DNA of 64,000 nt from Caballeronia ptereochthonis (lineage in GTDB: Bacteria > Pseudomonadota > Gammaproteobacteria > Burkholderiales > Burkholderiaceae). The stretch lies in the NCBI RefSeq assembly GCF_001545075.1, contig NZ_FCOB02000019.1:1-64000 (forward strand). Direction: 5' to 3'. How positions within the stretch are numbered: position 1 is the stretch's first letter; each line of letters begins with the position of its first letter. The notes beneath the pieces are model-generated. The model saw only the letters and a program-made list of their open reading frames with translations, made no database searches and was not told the origin of the DNA. Below are positions 1 through 8,290 of this stretch, piece by piece. Made by a program: the position numbers and the translations under genes.

Positions 1-1
1 C

Positions 2-73
2 GCCTACGGGTATCGCGACGAGGAATACTTCTTCCTCAAGATCCGCGCCGCGTTCCCCGGAAAAGCTCGATGA
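2..73 (+). mobile_element. C-terminal end of an insertion-sequence transposase (partial, runs off the left edge)
   Basis: An open frame enters from the left edge and stops at TGA 71-73. Its last residues contain the string AYGYRDEEYFFLKI, which resembles the C-terminus of ISL3-type (IS204/IS1001/IS1165) DDE transposases. Only 23 residues are visible, so the family is a recollection-based guess. The element's right terminal repeat should lie between about 74 and 95, where the LysR remnant begins, but I could not define it without the left end. Confidence 0.55.
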
Positions 74-93
74 ACCAAAAAAAACATACGCCT

Positions 94-420
94 GTGAGAT
101 ACGTCTCACCGCGAACCGGGCGAATCGTCCCGTCACGTTTCGGGGTGGGCGAGCAGGCAAGAGAGGTCCAGCCCAACTCGTTTCCAGGCGTGAACGAGGG
201 TAATGCTCACCTCGCGGCAGGCCTGGCAGGAGTCGGCGTCATACAGATCTTCACTTTCAAGGTCCGGCCCTTCATGGAAACCGGTCGACTGGTGTCTTTC
301 CTGCACGATTGCGCACCACCATATCCTTATCACCTGGTGTATCCGCGCAATCGCTACCTTAGCCAGCGCGTGCGGATTTTCATAGACTGGCTCATCGGGA
401 TGTTCGGCGAACCAGGCTGA
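94..420 (+). pseudogene. LysR-type regulator, C-terminal remnant cut by an insertion sequence
   Basis: The frame carries the last ~105 residues of a LysR effector-binding domain. Visible landmarks are a VRYVSPRTGR strand, a VNEGNAHLAAGLAGVGVIQ segment, and a closing LVYPRNRYLSQRVRIFIDWL block, the usual end of the domain. The DNA-binding HTH and first effector subdomain (about 190 residues) are absent. The homology begins ~20 bp after the transposase stop, so the insertion sequence most likely removed the 5' half. An ATG at 70 opens the same frame but its first eight residues do not look like LysR. No promoter or ribosome site is evident, so I treat it as non-functional. Confidence 0.75.
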
Positions 421-557
421 CGGAGACGGATTCGCCTGCTTAAGCAATAACGCCGCAAGTCAACCGGCATCACCGGGATACGCCTCCTCAAAAACCTGCT
501 TCAAAACCTCTTTCAGGAGCGCTTCATCAGATCGTTCTTGTAAATCCCAACGCCGCC
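421..557. other. Intergenic stretch after the LysR remnant
   Basis: No intact gene is seen. On the minus strand, 453-555 reads as a short frame ending EEAYPGDAG-stop. It is rich in charged residues, has no start, and I do not recognise it. It could be the tail of another decayed gene at this rearranged boundary. Confidence 0.3.
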
Positions 558-2213
558 TTAAACACGGAAATTCTGACACCTCCACTCGGTCTGACGGATC
601 TCTTTCGCCGTTTCCTGCAATCGTATGAAGGCGCGGTACCGTGCGTCGTGCATTGTCGCGATGTCGCCCACCGCCGGCACGTAGGTCCTGCTCACCCGGG
701 ACATTTCCTTCATCGCCGTTCTTACGTCGTCAAACAGGCCGCCGGCAACGGCTCCCAGCATGGCGGCACCAAGCAGGACCGGCTCCTCCGCCTGCGTGGC
801 AAGCACGCGCTTGCCGGTCGCATCCGCGAGCAGTTGCCGGACGAGATCGAGTTGCCCCGCTCCGCCGCTGATCATCACCCGCTCAATCGGCGCGCCGGCC
901 GCAGTCTGCGCCTCGATGATCTGACGCAAGCCATAGCCGATGCTGCACACCCCGGCGATGTAAAGGGCGACCAGGCTGTCCAGATCGGTTTCCATCCCGA
1001 GGCCCGCGATCACCGCTCGCGCGTGGGGATCGGCGAACGGAGCACGGTTTCCCAGAAACTCGGGCACGACGTGAAGGCCGTCTGCCAGCTTGGCCGCACC
1101 CGACATGCCATCCGACGACCGCGCGGCGAGCTCGGCGAGCAGCCCCGGCAAGGACTGCCCCGCCGCTTGCGCACGGCGGCTCGCCTCGAGCGCGGCGGGG
1201 TGCATCGAGAGCAATCGCTCGATGGCCGCGCCGGCCACCGACTGGCCACCCTCGTTGAGCCACGCTTCCGGCACCATCGCCGAGAAGTAGGGACCCCACA
1301 CGCCCGGGACGAAGACGGGATGCCGGGTCGTCGTCATCGTGCACGACGAGGTGCCGAACACATAGGCAAGGCAAGCCTCCGGCTCGCCTTGCGCGCCGAC
1401 CGTGCCGATTCCGCCCGCATGGGCGTCGATCACGCCCGTGGCGACGGGCGTGCCGGCCAGAAGGCCGAGTTCGGCCGCCGCGCGAGCGGTGAGCCCGCTA
1501 CCCAGCGGCGTGCCCGGCTCCGCAATGGTCGTGCCGATGCGCTCGAAATGCTCGTCCGCCAGGACGCCGAGACCGACGGTGCGGAAGTAGTTCTCGTCCC
1601 AGCGATGTTCATGCGCCAGATAAGTCCACTTGCAGGTGACCGTACAGGTGGACCTCGACAGATCGCCGGTCGCGCGCCAGGTCAGAAAATCAGTGAGATC
1701 GAAGAACTGCCAGGCCGTCGCGAAGATCTCCGGCCGGTTCTCGAGCAGCCATAGCAGCTTCGGCGTCTCCATCTCGGGCGAGATCCTTCCGCCGACGAAT
1801 TTCAATACTTCATGGTCGGTCGCGTTCATGCGCTCCGTCTGCTCGACCGCGCGATGATCCATCCATACGATAATGTCGCGCTCGGCTTGTTCCGAGGGGC
1901 CGACCGGCAACGACCGGCCGCCTTCGCCCAGCACGACAAGCGAGCACGTGGCATCAAATCCGATTCCGGCGATCGACCCGGGCGAAATTGCGGCCTGTGC
2001 AATCGCGTCCTTGACGGCACGGCAGACCGCGCTCCAGATCTCGCTGCTCGACTGCTCGACCATGGCGCCGCGCTCGCGGAACAGCGTGATGTCATGCTTT
2101 GCCGATGCGACCATGTTGCCGGTCGCATCGAAGATTCCGGCGCGGGCGCTACCCGTGCCCACGTCGACGCCGATCACATGGCGCGTGCCGGCGTTCAGGT
2201 TGTCTGCGGTCAT
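558..2213 (-). CDS. FGGY-family pentulose kinase (probable D-ribulokinase)
   Basis: This cytoplasmic sugar kinase of 551 residues probably phosphorylates D-ribulose to D-ribulose 5-phosphate, the second step of ribitol breakdown. The N-terminal phosphate-binding motif DVGTGSAR is at 17-24. The likely catalytic base is D263 in VIDAHAGG, and the C-terminal FGGY signature GGAGQLDL begins at 450. Length and motifs fit the ribulokinase/YDR109c-like branch of FGGY kinases. ATG at 2213 is chosen over an upstream GTG at 2225 because the conserved start of the fold follows it directly. It lies 65 bp downstream of ribitol dehydrogenase, so it is the last gene of the operon. Substrate is inferred from context: the family also includes xylulose and glycerol kinases. 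Confidence 0.88.
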   Translation of the reverse strand: MTADNLNAGTRHVIGVDVGTGSARAGIFDATGNMVASAKHDITLFRERGAMVEQSSSEIWSAVCRAVKDAIAQAAISPGSIAGIGFDATCSLVVLGEGGRSLPVGPSEQAERDIIVWMDHRAVEQTERMNATDHEVLKFVGGRISPEMETPKLLWLLENRPEIFATAWQFFDLTDFLTWRATGDLSRSTCTVTCKWTYLAHEHRWDENYFRTVGLGVLADEHFERIGTTIAEPGTPLGSGLTARAAAELGLLAGTPVATGVIDAHAGGIGTVGAQGEPEACLAYVFGTSSCTMTTTRHPVFVPGVWGPYFSAMVPEAWLNEGGQSVAGAAIERLLSMHPAALEASRRAQAAGQSLPGLLAELAARSSDGMSGAAKLADGLHVVPEFLGNRAPFADPHARAVIAGLGMETDLDSLVALYIAGVCSIGYGLRQIIEAQTAAGAPIERVMISGGAGQLDLVRQLLADATGKRVLATQAEEPVLLGAAMLGAVAGGLFDDVRTAMKEMSRVSRTYVPAVGDIATMHDARYRAFIRLQETAKEIRQTEWRCQNFRV

Positions 2214-2278
2214 GGCTCTCTGCACGTGGTGAAAAGTGTTTCAGCTCAGCGGGAAAACATCGCGCGCATCGGTTGTGA

Positions 2279-3007
2279 TCAGAGATCGACGCTGTTCGGC
2301 AGGATCACGAGATCGCGGACAGTCACGTTTCGCGGCCGCGTCAGCATGAAGAGCACGGCATCGGCAACTTCCCGCGGCTGCATCAGGCTGCCTGAGGCGA
2401 GCGCTTCCTCCATTTTGGCTTTCGGCCAGTCATCGAGCAGCGCCGTGACGACCGGCCCGGGCAACACGGCGCCGACCCGCACGCCGTGTTTGGCGACCTG
2501 ACGCCGGGTCGTGTGTACGAAGGCCTGCACTGCGAACTTGGAGGCGGTGTAGATCGGCTCCCACACGACCGGGACCATACCCGCGATCGAGCTCGTGAAA
2601 ACGATGTCGCCCGACTTCTGTGCGACCATGTGCGGCAACACCGCATGGACCGACCGGAACGCCGCGTTGATATTCAGGTTGAGCATGCGGTCCCAGTCGT
2701 CCGGATTGCCGTTCACGACCTCGCCGCCAATATAGGCACCGGCGTTGGCATGGAAGATGTCGAGGCCGCCGGCGAGATCGAGGATCTTCGGGAGGATCGC
2801 CGAGACCTCCGACGGCTGCAGCAGGTCCACGGACAAGGACAGGGCGTTTGGGCCCAACTCCGCGCAGCAGGTCTCGAGCCGATCCGCGGCGCGATCGATC
2901 AACACGACCTTCGCGCCTTCCTCGATCAGCACGCGCGCGCACTCCAGGCCGATACCCGACGCTGCCCCCGTGATGGCGGCCACCTTTCCCTTGATGGATA
3001 CAGACAT
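2279..3007 (-). CDS. rbtD: Ribitol 2-dehydrogenase (SDR family)
   Basis: This NAD-dependent short-chain dehydrogenase of 242 residues oxidises ribitol to D-ribulose. The Rossmann motif TGAASGIG is at 13-20, the NAG motif at 88-90, and the catalytic Ser140, Tyr153 and Lys157 are in place. The sequence closely matches what I recall of Klebsiella RbtD, including the HANAGAYIGG, YTASKFAVQAFVHTTRRQVA and C-terminal ILPNSVDL segments, so the assignment rests on more than family membership. The start is the ATG at 3007, preceded by an AGGAGA ribosome site. A longer frame to 3070 lacks such a site. It sits between the permease and kinase genes of the same operon. Confidence 0.92.
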   Translation of the reverse strand: MSVSIKGKVAAITGAASGIGLECARVLIEEGAKVVLIDRAADRLETCCAELGPNALSLSVDLLQPSEVSAILPKILDLAGGLDIFHANAGAYIGGEVVNGNPDDWDRMLNLNINAAFRSVHAVLPHMVAQKSGDIVFTSSIAGMVPVVWEPIYTASKFAVQAFVHTTRRQVAKHGVRVGAVLPGPVVTALLDDWPKAKMEEALASGSLMQPREVADAVLFMLTRPRNVTVRDLVILPNSVDL

Positions 3008-3032
3008 TGACGACTCTCCTGTATGACTGAAC

Positions 3033-4316
3033 TTACGCGCGGCCATGCGAAACGCGGGACTGCCGGGCAAGTGAATCGACGATCACCGCGATCGCGAGCA
3101 CCGCGCCGGTGATCATGAAGCGCAGCGACGACGACAGATTCAAGAGCGTGAGGCCGCTCGCGATCGACTGGATCACGATGATGCCGAGCACCGCCGAATA
3201 CGCGCTGCCGCGACCGCCGAAGAGACTGGTGCCGCCGATCACCGCCGCCGCGATGGCATTCAGGTTGACGTCGCCGGTGCCGGCTTGCTGACTCGCCGAG
3301 GCGAGCCGCGCCGCGGAGAGGATGCCGCCGAGCGCGGCGAAGCTCGAGCACAGCACGAAGGCGCTGGTGTAGATGGTCCCAACCTTGATGCCCGCGCGCC
3401 GCGCGGCTTCGCGATTGCCGCCGACGGCATTCATCGAGCGGCCCCAGCGTGTGCGCGTGAGCGCATAGTCCATGGCGACCGTCAGGGCGAGAAAGACGCC
3501 GAACATCAGCGGCACGCCTCGTCCCGTGTCGAGATAGGCGACCACGATCTCGAGGAACACCGTGATTGCCACGGCGCGCGCGAGCAGGCTGCCCAGGCTT
3601 GGCGCCGAGAGCCGCGCCGCCTGGCGGCGTTCGCGCGTGCGCAGCCCCAGCACCAGGATCATCACGCCTGGCAGCAGCGCGAGGATGTGCGAAGCGACGG
3701 CCGGGATGATAATGAGCTGCCCGAAGTTCACCATCGCCGACGCATAGGGCAGATTGATCGAGCCGCTCGTGCCGAGCACGTAGAGTTGCATGCCGAGAAT
3801 GGCGAGCAGCCCCGCAAGCGTGGACACGAAGCTGGGCATGCCGAGCCGGTTGAGCAGCAGCGCGTACAGGGCGCCGATCAGCGCGCCGATCGCAATCGCC
3901 GCGACGATGGCGAGCACGACCGGCCAGCCCTCGTTGACCCATAGCGTGCCGACGAGCGCGGACGCGAAACCGCTCATCGAACCCACCGACAGGTCTATCT
4001 CGCCGACCAGCAGCACGCATACGATGCCGAGGGAGATGACGCCGACCGTCGAGCAGTCGAACAGCAGGTTTACGAGGTTGTTGGCGGAGAGGAACACCGG
4101 GTTCAGGCTGGTGAAGACGGTCCAGATGATGATCAGGCCCGCGATGACCGGCAACGATCCCAGATCGCCCGAGCGCACGCGATTGATGAAGGCGGCGATG
4201 CTGTCGCCGATTCCGGCGGAATGCTTGACGCGGACGTCGCTGCGGTCGAGCAGCGTCGAAGGTTGGGGAGCGCCTTGCTTTTCGGGCTGGGCGGCGCCAT
4301 GCGTTTGCTTGATCAT
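3033..4316 (-). CDS. Sugar ABC transporter permease (ribitol importer, membrane subunit)
   Basis: This integral inner-membrane protein of 427 residues is of the RbsC/XylH/AraH type (BPD_transp_2). About ten hydrophobic segments are visible, and the conserved GEIDLSVGS and VGGNREAARRAG motifs identify the sugar-permease family. The N-terminus has an unusually long hydrophilic leader of ~50 residues before the first helix. ATG at 4316 follows GAAAGGATCG. The gene lies 11 bp downstream of the ATPase and 25 bp upstream of rbtD. Ribitol as substrate is inferred from the neighbouring dehydrogenase and kinase. Another pentitol such as arabitol is possible. Confidence 0.9.
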   Translation of the reverse strand: MIKQTHGAAQPEKQGAPQPSTLLDRSDVRVKHSAGIGDSIAAFINRVRSGDLGSLPVIAGLIIIWTVFTSLNPVFLSANNLVNLLFDCSTVGVISLGIVCVLLVGEIDLSVGSMSGFASALVGTLWVNEGWPVVLAIVAAIAIGALIGALYALLLNRLGMPSFVSTLAGLLAILGMQLYVLGTSGSINLPYASAMVNFGQLIIIPAVASHILALLPGVMILVLGLRTRERRQAARLSAPSLGSLLARAVAITVFLEIVVAYLDTGRGVPLMFGVFLALTVAMDYALTRTRWGRSMNAVGGNREAARRAGIKVGTIYTSAFVLCSSFAALGGILSAARLASASQQAGTGDVNLNAIAAAVIGGTSLFGGRGSAYSAVLGIIVIQSIASGLTLLNLSSSLRFMITGAVLAIAVIVDSLARQSRVSHGRA

Positions 4317-4327
4317 GATCGATCCTT

Positions 4328-5137
4328 TCACTGGACATCCGGTTGCACTTGGCGCCGGCCGGCGGCGCGGCGCGACACGGCGTTTTCTGTCGCGCCGGTG
4401 ATCGCGGCCACCAACTCCGCATTGGAGGAGTCGGGATAGAAGATGCCGTTGTTGCGGCCGAGCCGCAGCACCACGATGCGATCGGCCACGGCACGCACGT
4501 CCTCCATGTTGTGGCTGATCATGATGACCGCATGGCCTCGGTCGCGTACGCGCTCGATCAGGTTCAGCACTTCGGCGGTCTGGGCGACGCCGAGCGCGGC
4601 GGTCGGCTCGTCGAGCATGATCAGCTTCGGGTCCAGCAGCAGTGAGCGCGCGATCGCCACGGTCTGGCGCTGTCCGCCCGAGAGCGACGCGACGACATCG
4701 CGCACGCTCGGAATGCGCGCCGACAGCTCGTTGAGCAGCGTCCACGCGCGCACCTCCATCGTGACCTCGTCGAGACGCGCCGGATTGAGCTCGCGCCCGA
4801 GAAAGATGTTCGCCACGACATCGAGGTTCTCGCACAGCGCGAGGTCCTGAAACACCGTCGCGATGCCCAGGTCGAGCGCCACGGCCGGATTGGACAGCGT
4901 GACCTCCTTGCCACCGAAGGTGATCGTGCCGGAGCTCGGCTGATGCACGCCCGCGAGAATCTTCACGAGCGTCGATTTGCCGGCACCGTTGTCGCCGACC
5001 AGCGCGACGACTTCGCCGGACCGCACGTCGAGCTCGATGTCCGTCAGAGCCGATACCGCGCCGAAGTGCTTCGAGATGCCGCGCAGGCTCAGCACGAGCT
5101 CACCGGGCCGCGAGTGTGTGGTGGAATTTTCAGTCAT
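4328..5137 (-). CDS. Sugar ABC transporter ATPase (single-domain)
   Basis: This 269-residue ATPase energises the importer encoded on either side. Walker A GDNGAGKST is at 48-56, the signature LSGGQ at 152-156, Walker B LIMLDEP near 172-178, and the H-loop His at 210. Unlike RbsA or XylG, which fuse two ATPase domains (~500 residues), this has one domain, as in the FrcA-type sugar importers, so it should act as a homodimer. It overlaps nothing and sits 66 bp from the binding-protein gene. The C-terminal ~20 residues are arginine- and glutamine-rich and unremarkable. Confidence 0.92.
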   Translation of the reverse strand: MTENSTTHSRPGELVLSLRGISKHFGAVSALTDIELDVRSGEVVALVGDNGAGKSTLVKILAGVHQPSSGTITFGGKEVTLSNPAVALDLGIATVFQDLALCENLDVVANIFLGRELNPARLDEVTMEVRAWTLLNELSARIPSVRDVVASLSGGQRQTVAIARSLLLDPKLIMLDEPTAALGVAQTAEVLNLIERVRDRGHAVIMISHNMEDVRAVADRIVVLRLGRNNGIFYPDSSNAELVAAITGATENAVSRRAAGRRQVQPDVQ

Positions 5138-5203
5138 GACAGATATACCTCTTCGTGTCGGCGGAGCCCGGGACGAGGCGGGCTCTTGCTGTGCGATGCC
5201 CGA

Positions 5204-6262
5204 TCAACGTGTGATGCCCAGCTTCTTGCAGCCTTCGGCGTAGCGGTCCGTGCAAAGCTCCTTGGCGCTCGCGAATCCCTTGTCGACCACCTCGGCCTTC
5301 AGGTTCTGCGCCGTGATTACCGCGGGCTTGAAGAGCTGGGTCGGCGTGTTGAAGAGCGACGTTTGGCCCTTCGGCGGCTGGCCCGACAGGAAGCCGACGG
5401 CCGCCTTTGCCGCCGCGGCCGCGACGATCTCGCTCGGCTTGAGAATCGTGTTGTACTGGTCGCCCGCGATGATGAGCTGCAGGCCGGCATTCGTCGCGTC
5501 GTTGCCGGTGACGGGCGGGACCGGATTGACGCCTGCCGCCTTGAAGGCCGCGATGGTGCCGCCGGCCGTGCCGTCGTTGGCGGCCACGACGCCGATGATC
5601 TGCGAGCCGAAGCGCGTGATCTGCCCGCTGACCCACTGCTGCGCCTTGGGCGGCGCCCATTCCGGGGTGTCGTATTCAGCGAGCGTTTTGTAGCCGCTGC
5701 CTTGCAGCCCGCCATGGATGCCCTTCTTGATCAGGCCCGCGGCAGCGTCGGTGGGAGAGCCATTGACCTCCAGCACACCGCCCTTGCTGGTCGATGCGCC
5801 CGTGGCCTTGAGATGTTCGACGAGCGATTGCGCGATCGCTTTGCCGATTCCTTCGTTGTCGAACGAGACGTAGTAGTCGGCGGGGGTGGACGGTACGGGC
5901 CGGTCGTAGGCGATGATCTTGATACCCTGACTCTGCGCCATGTGCACCAGCGACGCTGCGGCGGTCGAATCCACCGGATCGAGGACAATCACCTTCGCGC
6001 CCTGGGCGATCACCGAGTTGAATTGCTGCTGCTGGGTCGCGACATCGGCATTGGCGTTCTGGTAGAGCACCTTGCAATCGGGACAGAGCTTGCCCATTTC
6101 GGCCTTGAAGCCCGGGAAGTCATGCTGTTCGTAGCGCGTGGATGCCTGATCGGGCATTAGAAACGCGACCGTGCCGCTGGGCGCGGCGAGTGCCGGAAGG
6201 CTGCACGAGAGGCCGAGGATCAGCGCGGCCGCGCTGACGAGTTGACGTGAAGGGTTTTTCAT
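5204..6262 (-). CDS. Periplasmic sugar-binding protein of the ribitol ABC importer
   Basis: This 352-residue secreted binding protein has a clear Sec signal peptide ending near ALAA/P (residues 1-27) and a periplasmic_binding_4-type (XylF/RbsB-like) body. Visible landmarks are VIVLDPVDSTAAASLV, IIAYDRPV, and the hinge-side VVAANDGTAGG and VTGNDATNAG strings. It is the first gene of the importer and would capture the sugar alcohol. A purine-rich ACGGAGACACGCA site precedes the ATG at 6262. The 135-bp gap upstream is AT-rich and probably holds the operon promoter. Confidence 0.9.
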   Translation of the reverse strand: MKNPSRQLVSAAALILGLSCSLPALAAPSGTVAFLMPDQASTRYEQHDFPGFKAEMGKLCPDCKVLYQNANADVATQQQQFNSVIAQGAKVIVLDPVDSTAAASLVHMAQSQGIKIIAYDRPVPSTPADYYVSFDNEGIGKAIAQSLVEHLKATGASTSKGGVLEVNGSPTDAAAGLIKKGIHGGLQGSGYKTLAEYDTPEWAPPKAQQWVSGQITRFGSQIIGVVAANDGTAGGTIAAFKAAGVNPVPPVTGNDATNAGLQLIIAGDQYNTILKPSEIVAAAAAKAAVGFLSGQPPKGQTSLFNTPTQLFKPAVITAQNLKAEVVDKGFASAKELCTDRYAEGCKKLGITR

Positions 6263-6397
6263 TGCGTGTCTCCGTTATTAGGATTGGGTCGTGGTGCTGC
6301 GGCGATTTGCGCTTCTTTTGCGTCTTTTATAGAGACTAAGGATTCCGATTTAATTTAAGTTCTCCTTCCGCTTCGATGCGCCTGCGGCGGACGTGCG
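6263..6397 (-). promoter_or_regulatory. Probable promoter/operator region of the ribitol operon
   Basis: This 135-bp AT-rich gap lies between the AraC regulator and the binding-protein gene. On the minus strand it contains a TATAAA box (near 6332-6327), preceded by a TTAAATTAAAT tract that could be part of the regulator-binding site. The assignment comes from inspection only. Confidence 0.4.
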
Positions 6398-7366
6398 CTA
6401 GCTGAAGACTTCCGGAACGTGCTCGGGATCGATCGATTCGGCCGCGCTCGCGGCGTTGAGCTGCTGATACGCGCGCCATCGCGATGGCGACATCTGCTTC
6501 AACGACAGGAACTGGCGATTGAAATTCGAAAGATTGTTGAAGCCGACCTGATAGCAGATGTCGGTGATGCTCAACTCGTCCGACATGAGCAACTGGCAGG
6601 CCAAATTGATACGCAGCCGGTTCACATATTGAACGAAGGGCACACCCGTATGCCGGCGGAAGTAGCGCGAGAAGGCGCTGGCGCTTTGTCCTGCGAGTTC
6701 GGCCAGCTCCGTTTCACGCAGCTCCTGCGAGAGGTTCTTGCCGATGAATGACAGCACATGGTTGATGCGCGTCTCGCCATAGCGGCCTGGGTCCGCGCGA
6801 TAAGCCGCGCTCGCCAGCTTCACGGGTTCCTCGCTCTGCACCAGCAACTCGAGCAGCTCGGCCAGCAGCGCGATGCGCCGCATGCCTTGCGCGCTCAGCA
6901 TCTCGCGCATGATGGGTTCCGCGGCCGCACCCGTTTCCGGCGCAAACAGCAGACCCCAACGCGATGCATCGAGCAGCGGATCCAGGCGCCTGAATTCGGG
7001 AAACGTTTCGGTCGCGCGCGCGGCGAACCCGGCATCGAATTGCAGCACGAGACAGCGTTCTTCCACGCGATGGCCGGCGGGCACGTTGCTGACCCAGTTG
7101 TGCGGCAGGTTCGATCCCACCATCACGAGATTGCCGGGGGCGAAATTGCCGATGTAATCGCCCGCGAAGTATTTGCCCGTCGTTGCCGTGATGAGATGGA
7201 TTTCGTACTCGGGATGGAAGTGCCACCGAACGGTGCGATACGGATAGCCATGTGACCACACTTTGAACGACTCGTCGCGCGGTACGGCGACCAGTTCCAG
7301 ATCGGGCTGGGCAACCTTGGCGCGACGAGCGCCGCTACGCGCAGTCGTATCCTGATTGGTTGTCAT
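6398..7366 (-). CDS. AraC-family regulator of the ribitol operon
   Basis: This 322-residue protein has an N-terminal cupin-like sensor (WHFHPEYEIHLI near residues 50-61) and a C-terminal double helix-turn-helix with the conserved LAGQSASAFSRYFRR and GFNNLSNFNRQF segments. It probably activates the transporter and catabolic genes immediately downstream on the same strand in response to the sugar alcohol or a product. The start at 7366 is chosen because CAGGAGG lies 8 nt upstream. An upstream ATG at 7417 would add 17 hydrophilic residues and has a weaker GGAG site. The 135-bp gap after its stop suggests the structural genes also have their own promoter. Confidence 0.87.
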   Translation of the reverse strand: MTTNQDTTARSGARRAKVAQPDLELVAVPRDESFKVWSHGYPYRTVRWHFHPEYEIHLITATTGKYFAGDYIGNFAPGNLVMVGSNLPHNWVSNVPAGHRVEERCLVLQFDAGFAARATETFPEFRRLDPLLDASRWGLLFAPETGAAAEPIMREMLSAQGMRRIALLAELLELLVQSEEPVKLASAAYRADPGRYGETRINHVLSFIGKNLSQELRETELAELAGQSASAFSRYFRRHTGVPFVQYVNRLRINLACQLLMSDELSITDICYQVGFNNLSNFNRQFLSLKQMSPSRWRAYQQLNAASAAESIDPEHVPEVFS

Positions 7367-7634
7367 TCGGTCGTCCTCCTGCTGCCGGTTCTTGCTTTCG
7401 AGCGACTTGCCAGCCATCGCTTCTCCGTGACTGAAAAGTAGCGCGCTCGGGGTAATTTCACCACTTAAAATAAGACCGCAACTTGATACTTTTTTGCATG
7501 CGGGTTAGTCCTTAGCGCATCGGAAGTCAACTTTTGTGCAAAGCAGCGTACTTCGATCGCCCTGCGGACGATCGGCGTGGAGTGCGGCCCGGGTTTGCCC
7601 TGCGGGATGTTGAAATCATCAACGCGCTAGCAGT

Positions 7635-8006
7635 GTGGAGCCCAACCTGATGCTTAGTGCGCTTATGTTTGCGGGGAAGTTGCTTGCTCGACGAGCAACT
7701 GGTCGATCGGACCGAGCATTTCGCTGCAGATCTTCGAAGGCGGTGCGCGAAGGCGCGGGTGTCGCCTTGCTGCCCGGACTGCTGGTCGCGCCGGATCTCG
7801 CCGCGGGAAGGCTCGCGATGCTGGGTCTGGAAGCCGGTCCGCCCGTCGAACTGTGGACGCTCTACAGTTCGCGCCGTTTGTTGAGCGCGAAGGTACGCGC
7901 GTTTCTCGACATGCTCCAGGGCGTTCCCGACGGCAATGGAGCGCGACGCGCTGATACAGCGTCGCGCGCCAATGCTAGCCGAACATTTCCGGGCGCAGAT
8001 CGCTGA
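7635..8006 (+). pseudogene. LysR-type regulator, degenerate C-terminal remnant
   Basis: The frame contains the end of a LysR effector domain: KAVREGAGVALLPGLLVAP, then LAAGRLAMLGL and ELWTLYSSRRLLSAKVRAFLDML. A VEPNLML segment at its GTG opening also fits LysR, but the ~28 residues between these blocks do not, so an internal rearrangement or frameshift is likely. Everything N-terminal, including the HTH, is missing. Recognisable homology ends near 7920, and the remaining frame runs over the 3' end of the DUF4242 gene on the other strand. The remnant is unrelated in sequence to the LysR remnant at 94-420. Confidence 0.6.
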
Positions 8007-8232
8007 CTTCAACGATCACATCGGCAGGTAGGTTCAACCGCCGCGCCGCAGCGAGAATCGCCTCGGCGTTCGGCGCCTCGTACAGGCAGTAGGTTTTTCT
8101 CTTGTCGGCGCTGAGGAAGGAGAACAGCCATTTGACGCCTTCCTCGTCATTGATCTGCCTGACGCCTTGCGCGCCTTCGGCTGTCAATTCCAGTTGTTCG
8201 GCGAAATTCCGTTCGATCATGAAACGTGGCAT
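7975..8232 (-). CDS. DUF4242 family small protein
   Basis: This 85-residue cytoplasmic protein, opening MPRFMIERNF, has the YCLYEAPNAEAI motif typical of DUF4242 (SCO4226-like, ferredoxin-fold, possibly nickel-binding). A strong AAGGAG site precedes the ATG at 8232. It is 58 bp downstream of the large cyclase gene and on the same strand, so the two may be co-transcribed. The biochemical role of the family is not settled and I infer none here. Confidence 0.8.
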   Translation of the reverse strand: MPRFMIERNFAEQLELTAEGAQGVRQINDEEGVKWLFSFLSADKRKTYCLYEAPNAEAILAAARRLNLPADVIVEVSDLRPEMFG

Positions 8233-8290
8233 GACGCACTCCTTCAGGTTGGACGCATGGCTGCGCTTTCGGACTACATGAACTCATGGA

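Noticed and set aside
133..447. Minus-strand frame over the LysR remnant
   Set aside because: The plus strand carries recognisable LysR sequence, and the minus-strand translation is its complement artefact.
648..1754. Long open frame antisense to the FGGY kinase gene
   Set aside because: The translation is arginine/histidine-rich with no family likeness and mirrors a conserved gene on the other strand. It is a GC-rich shadow.
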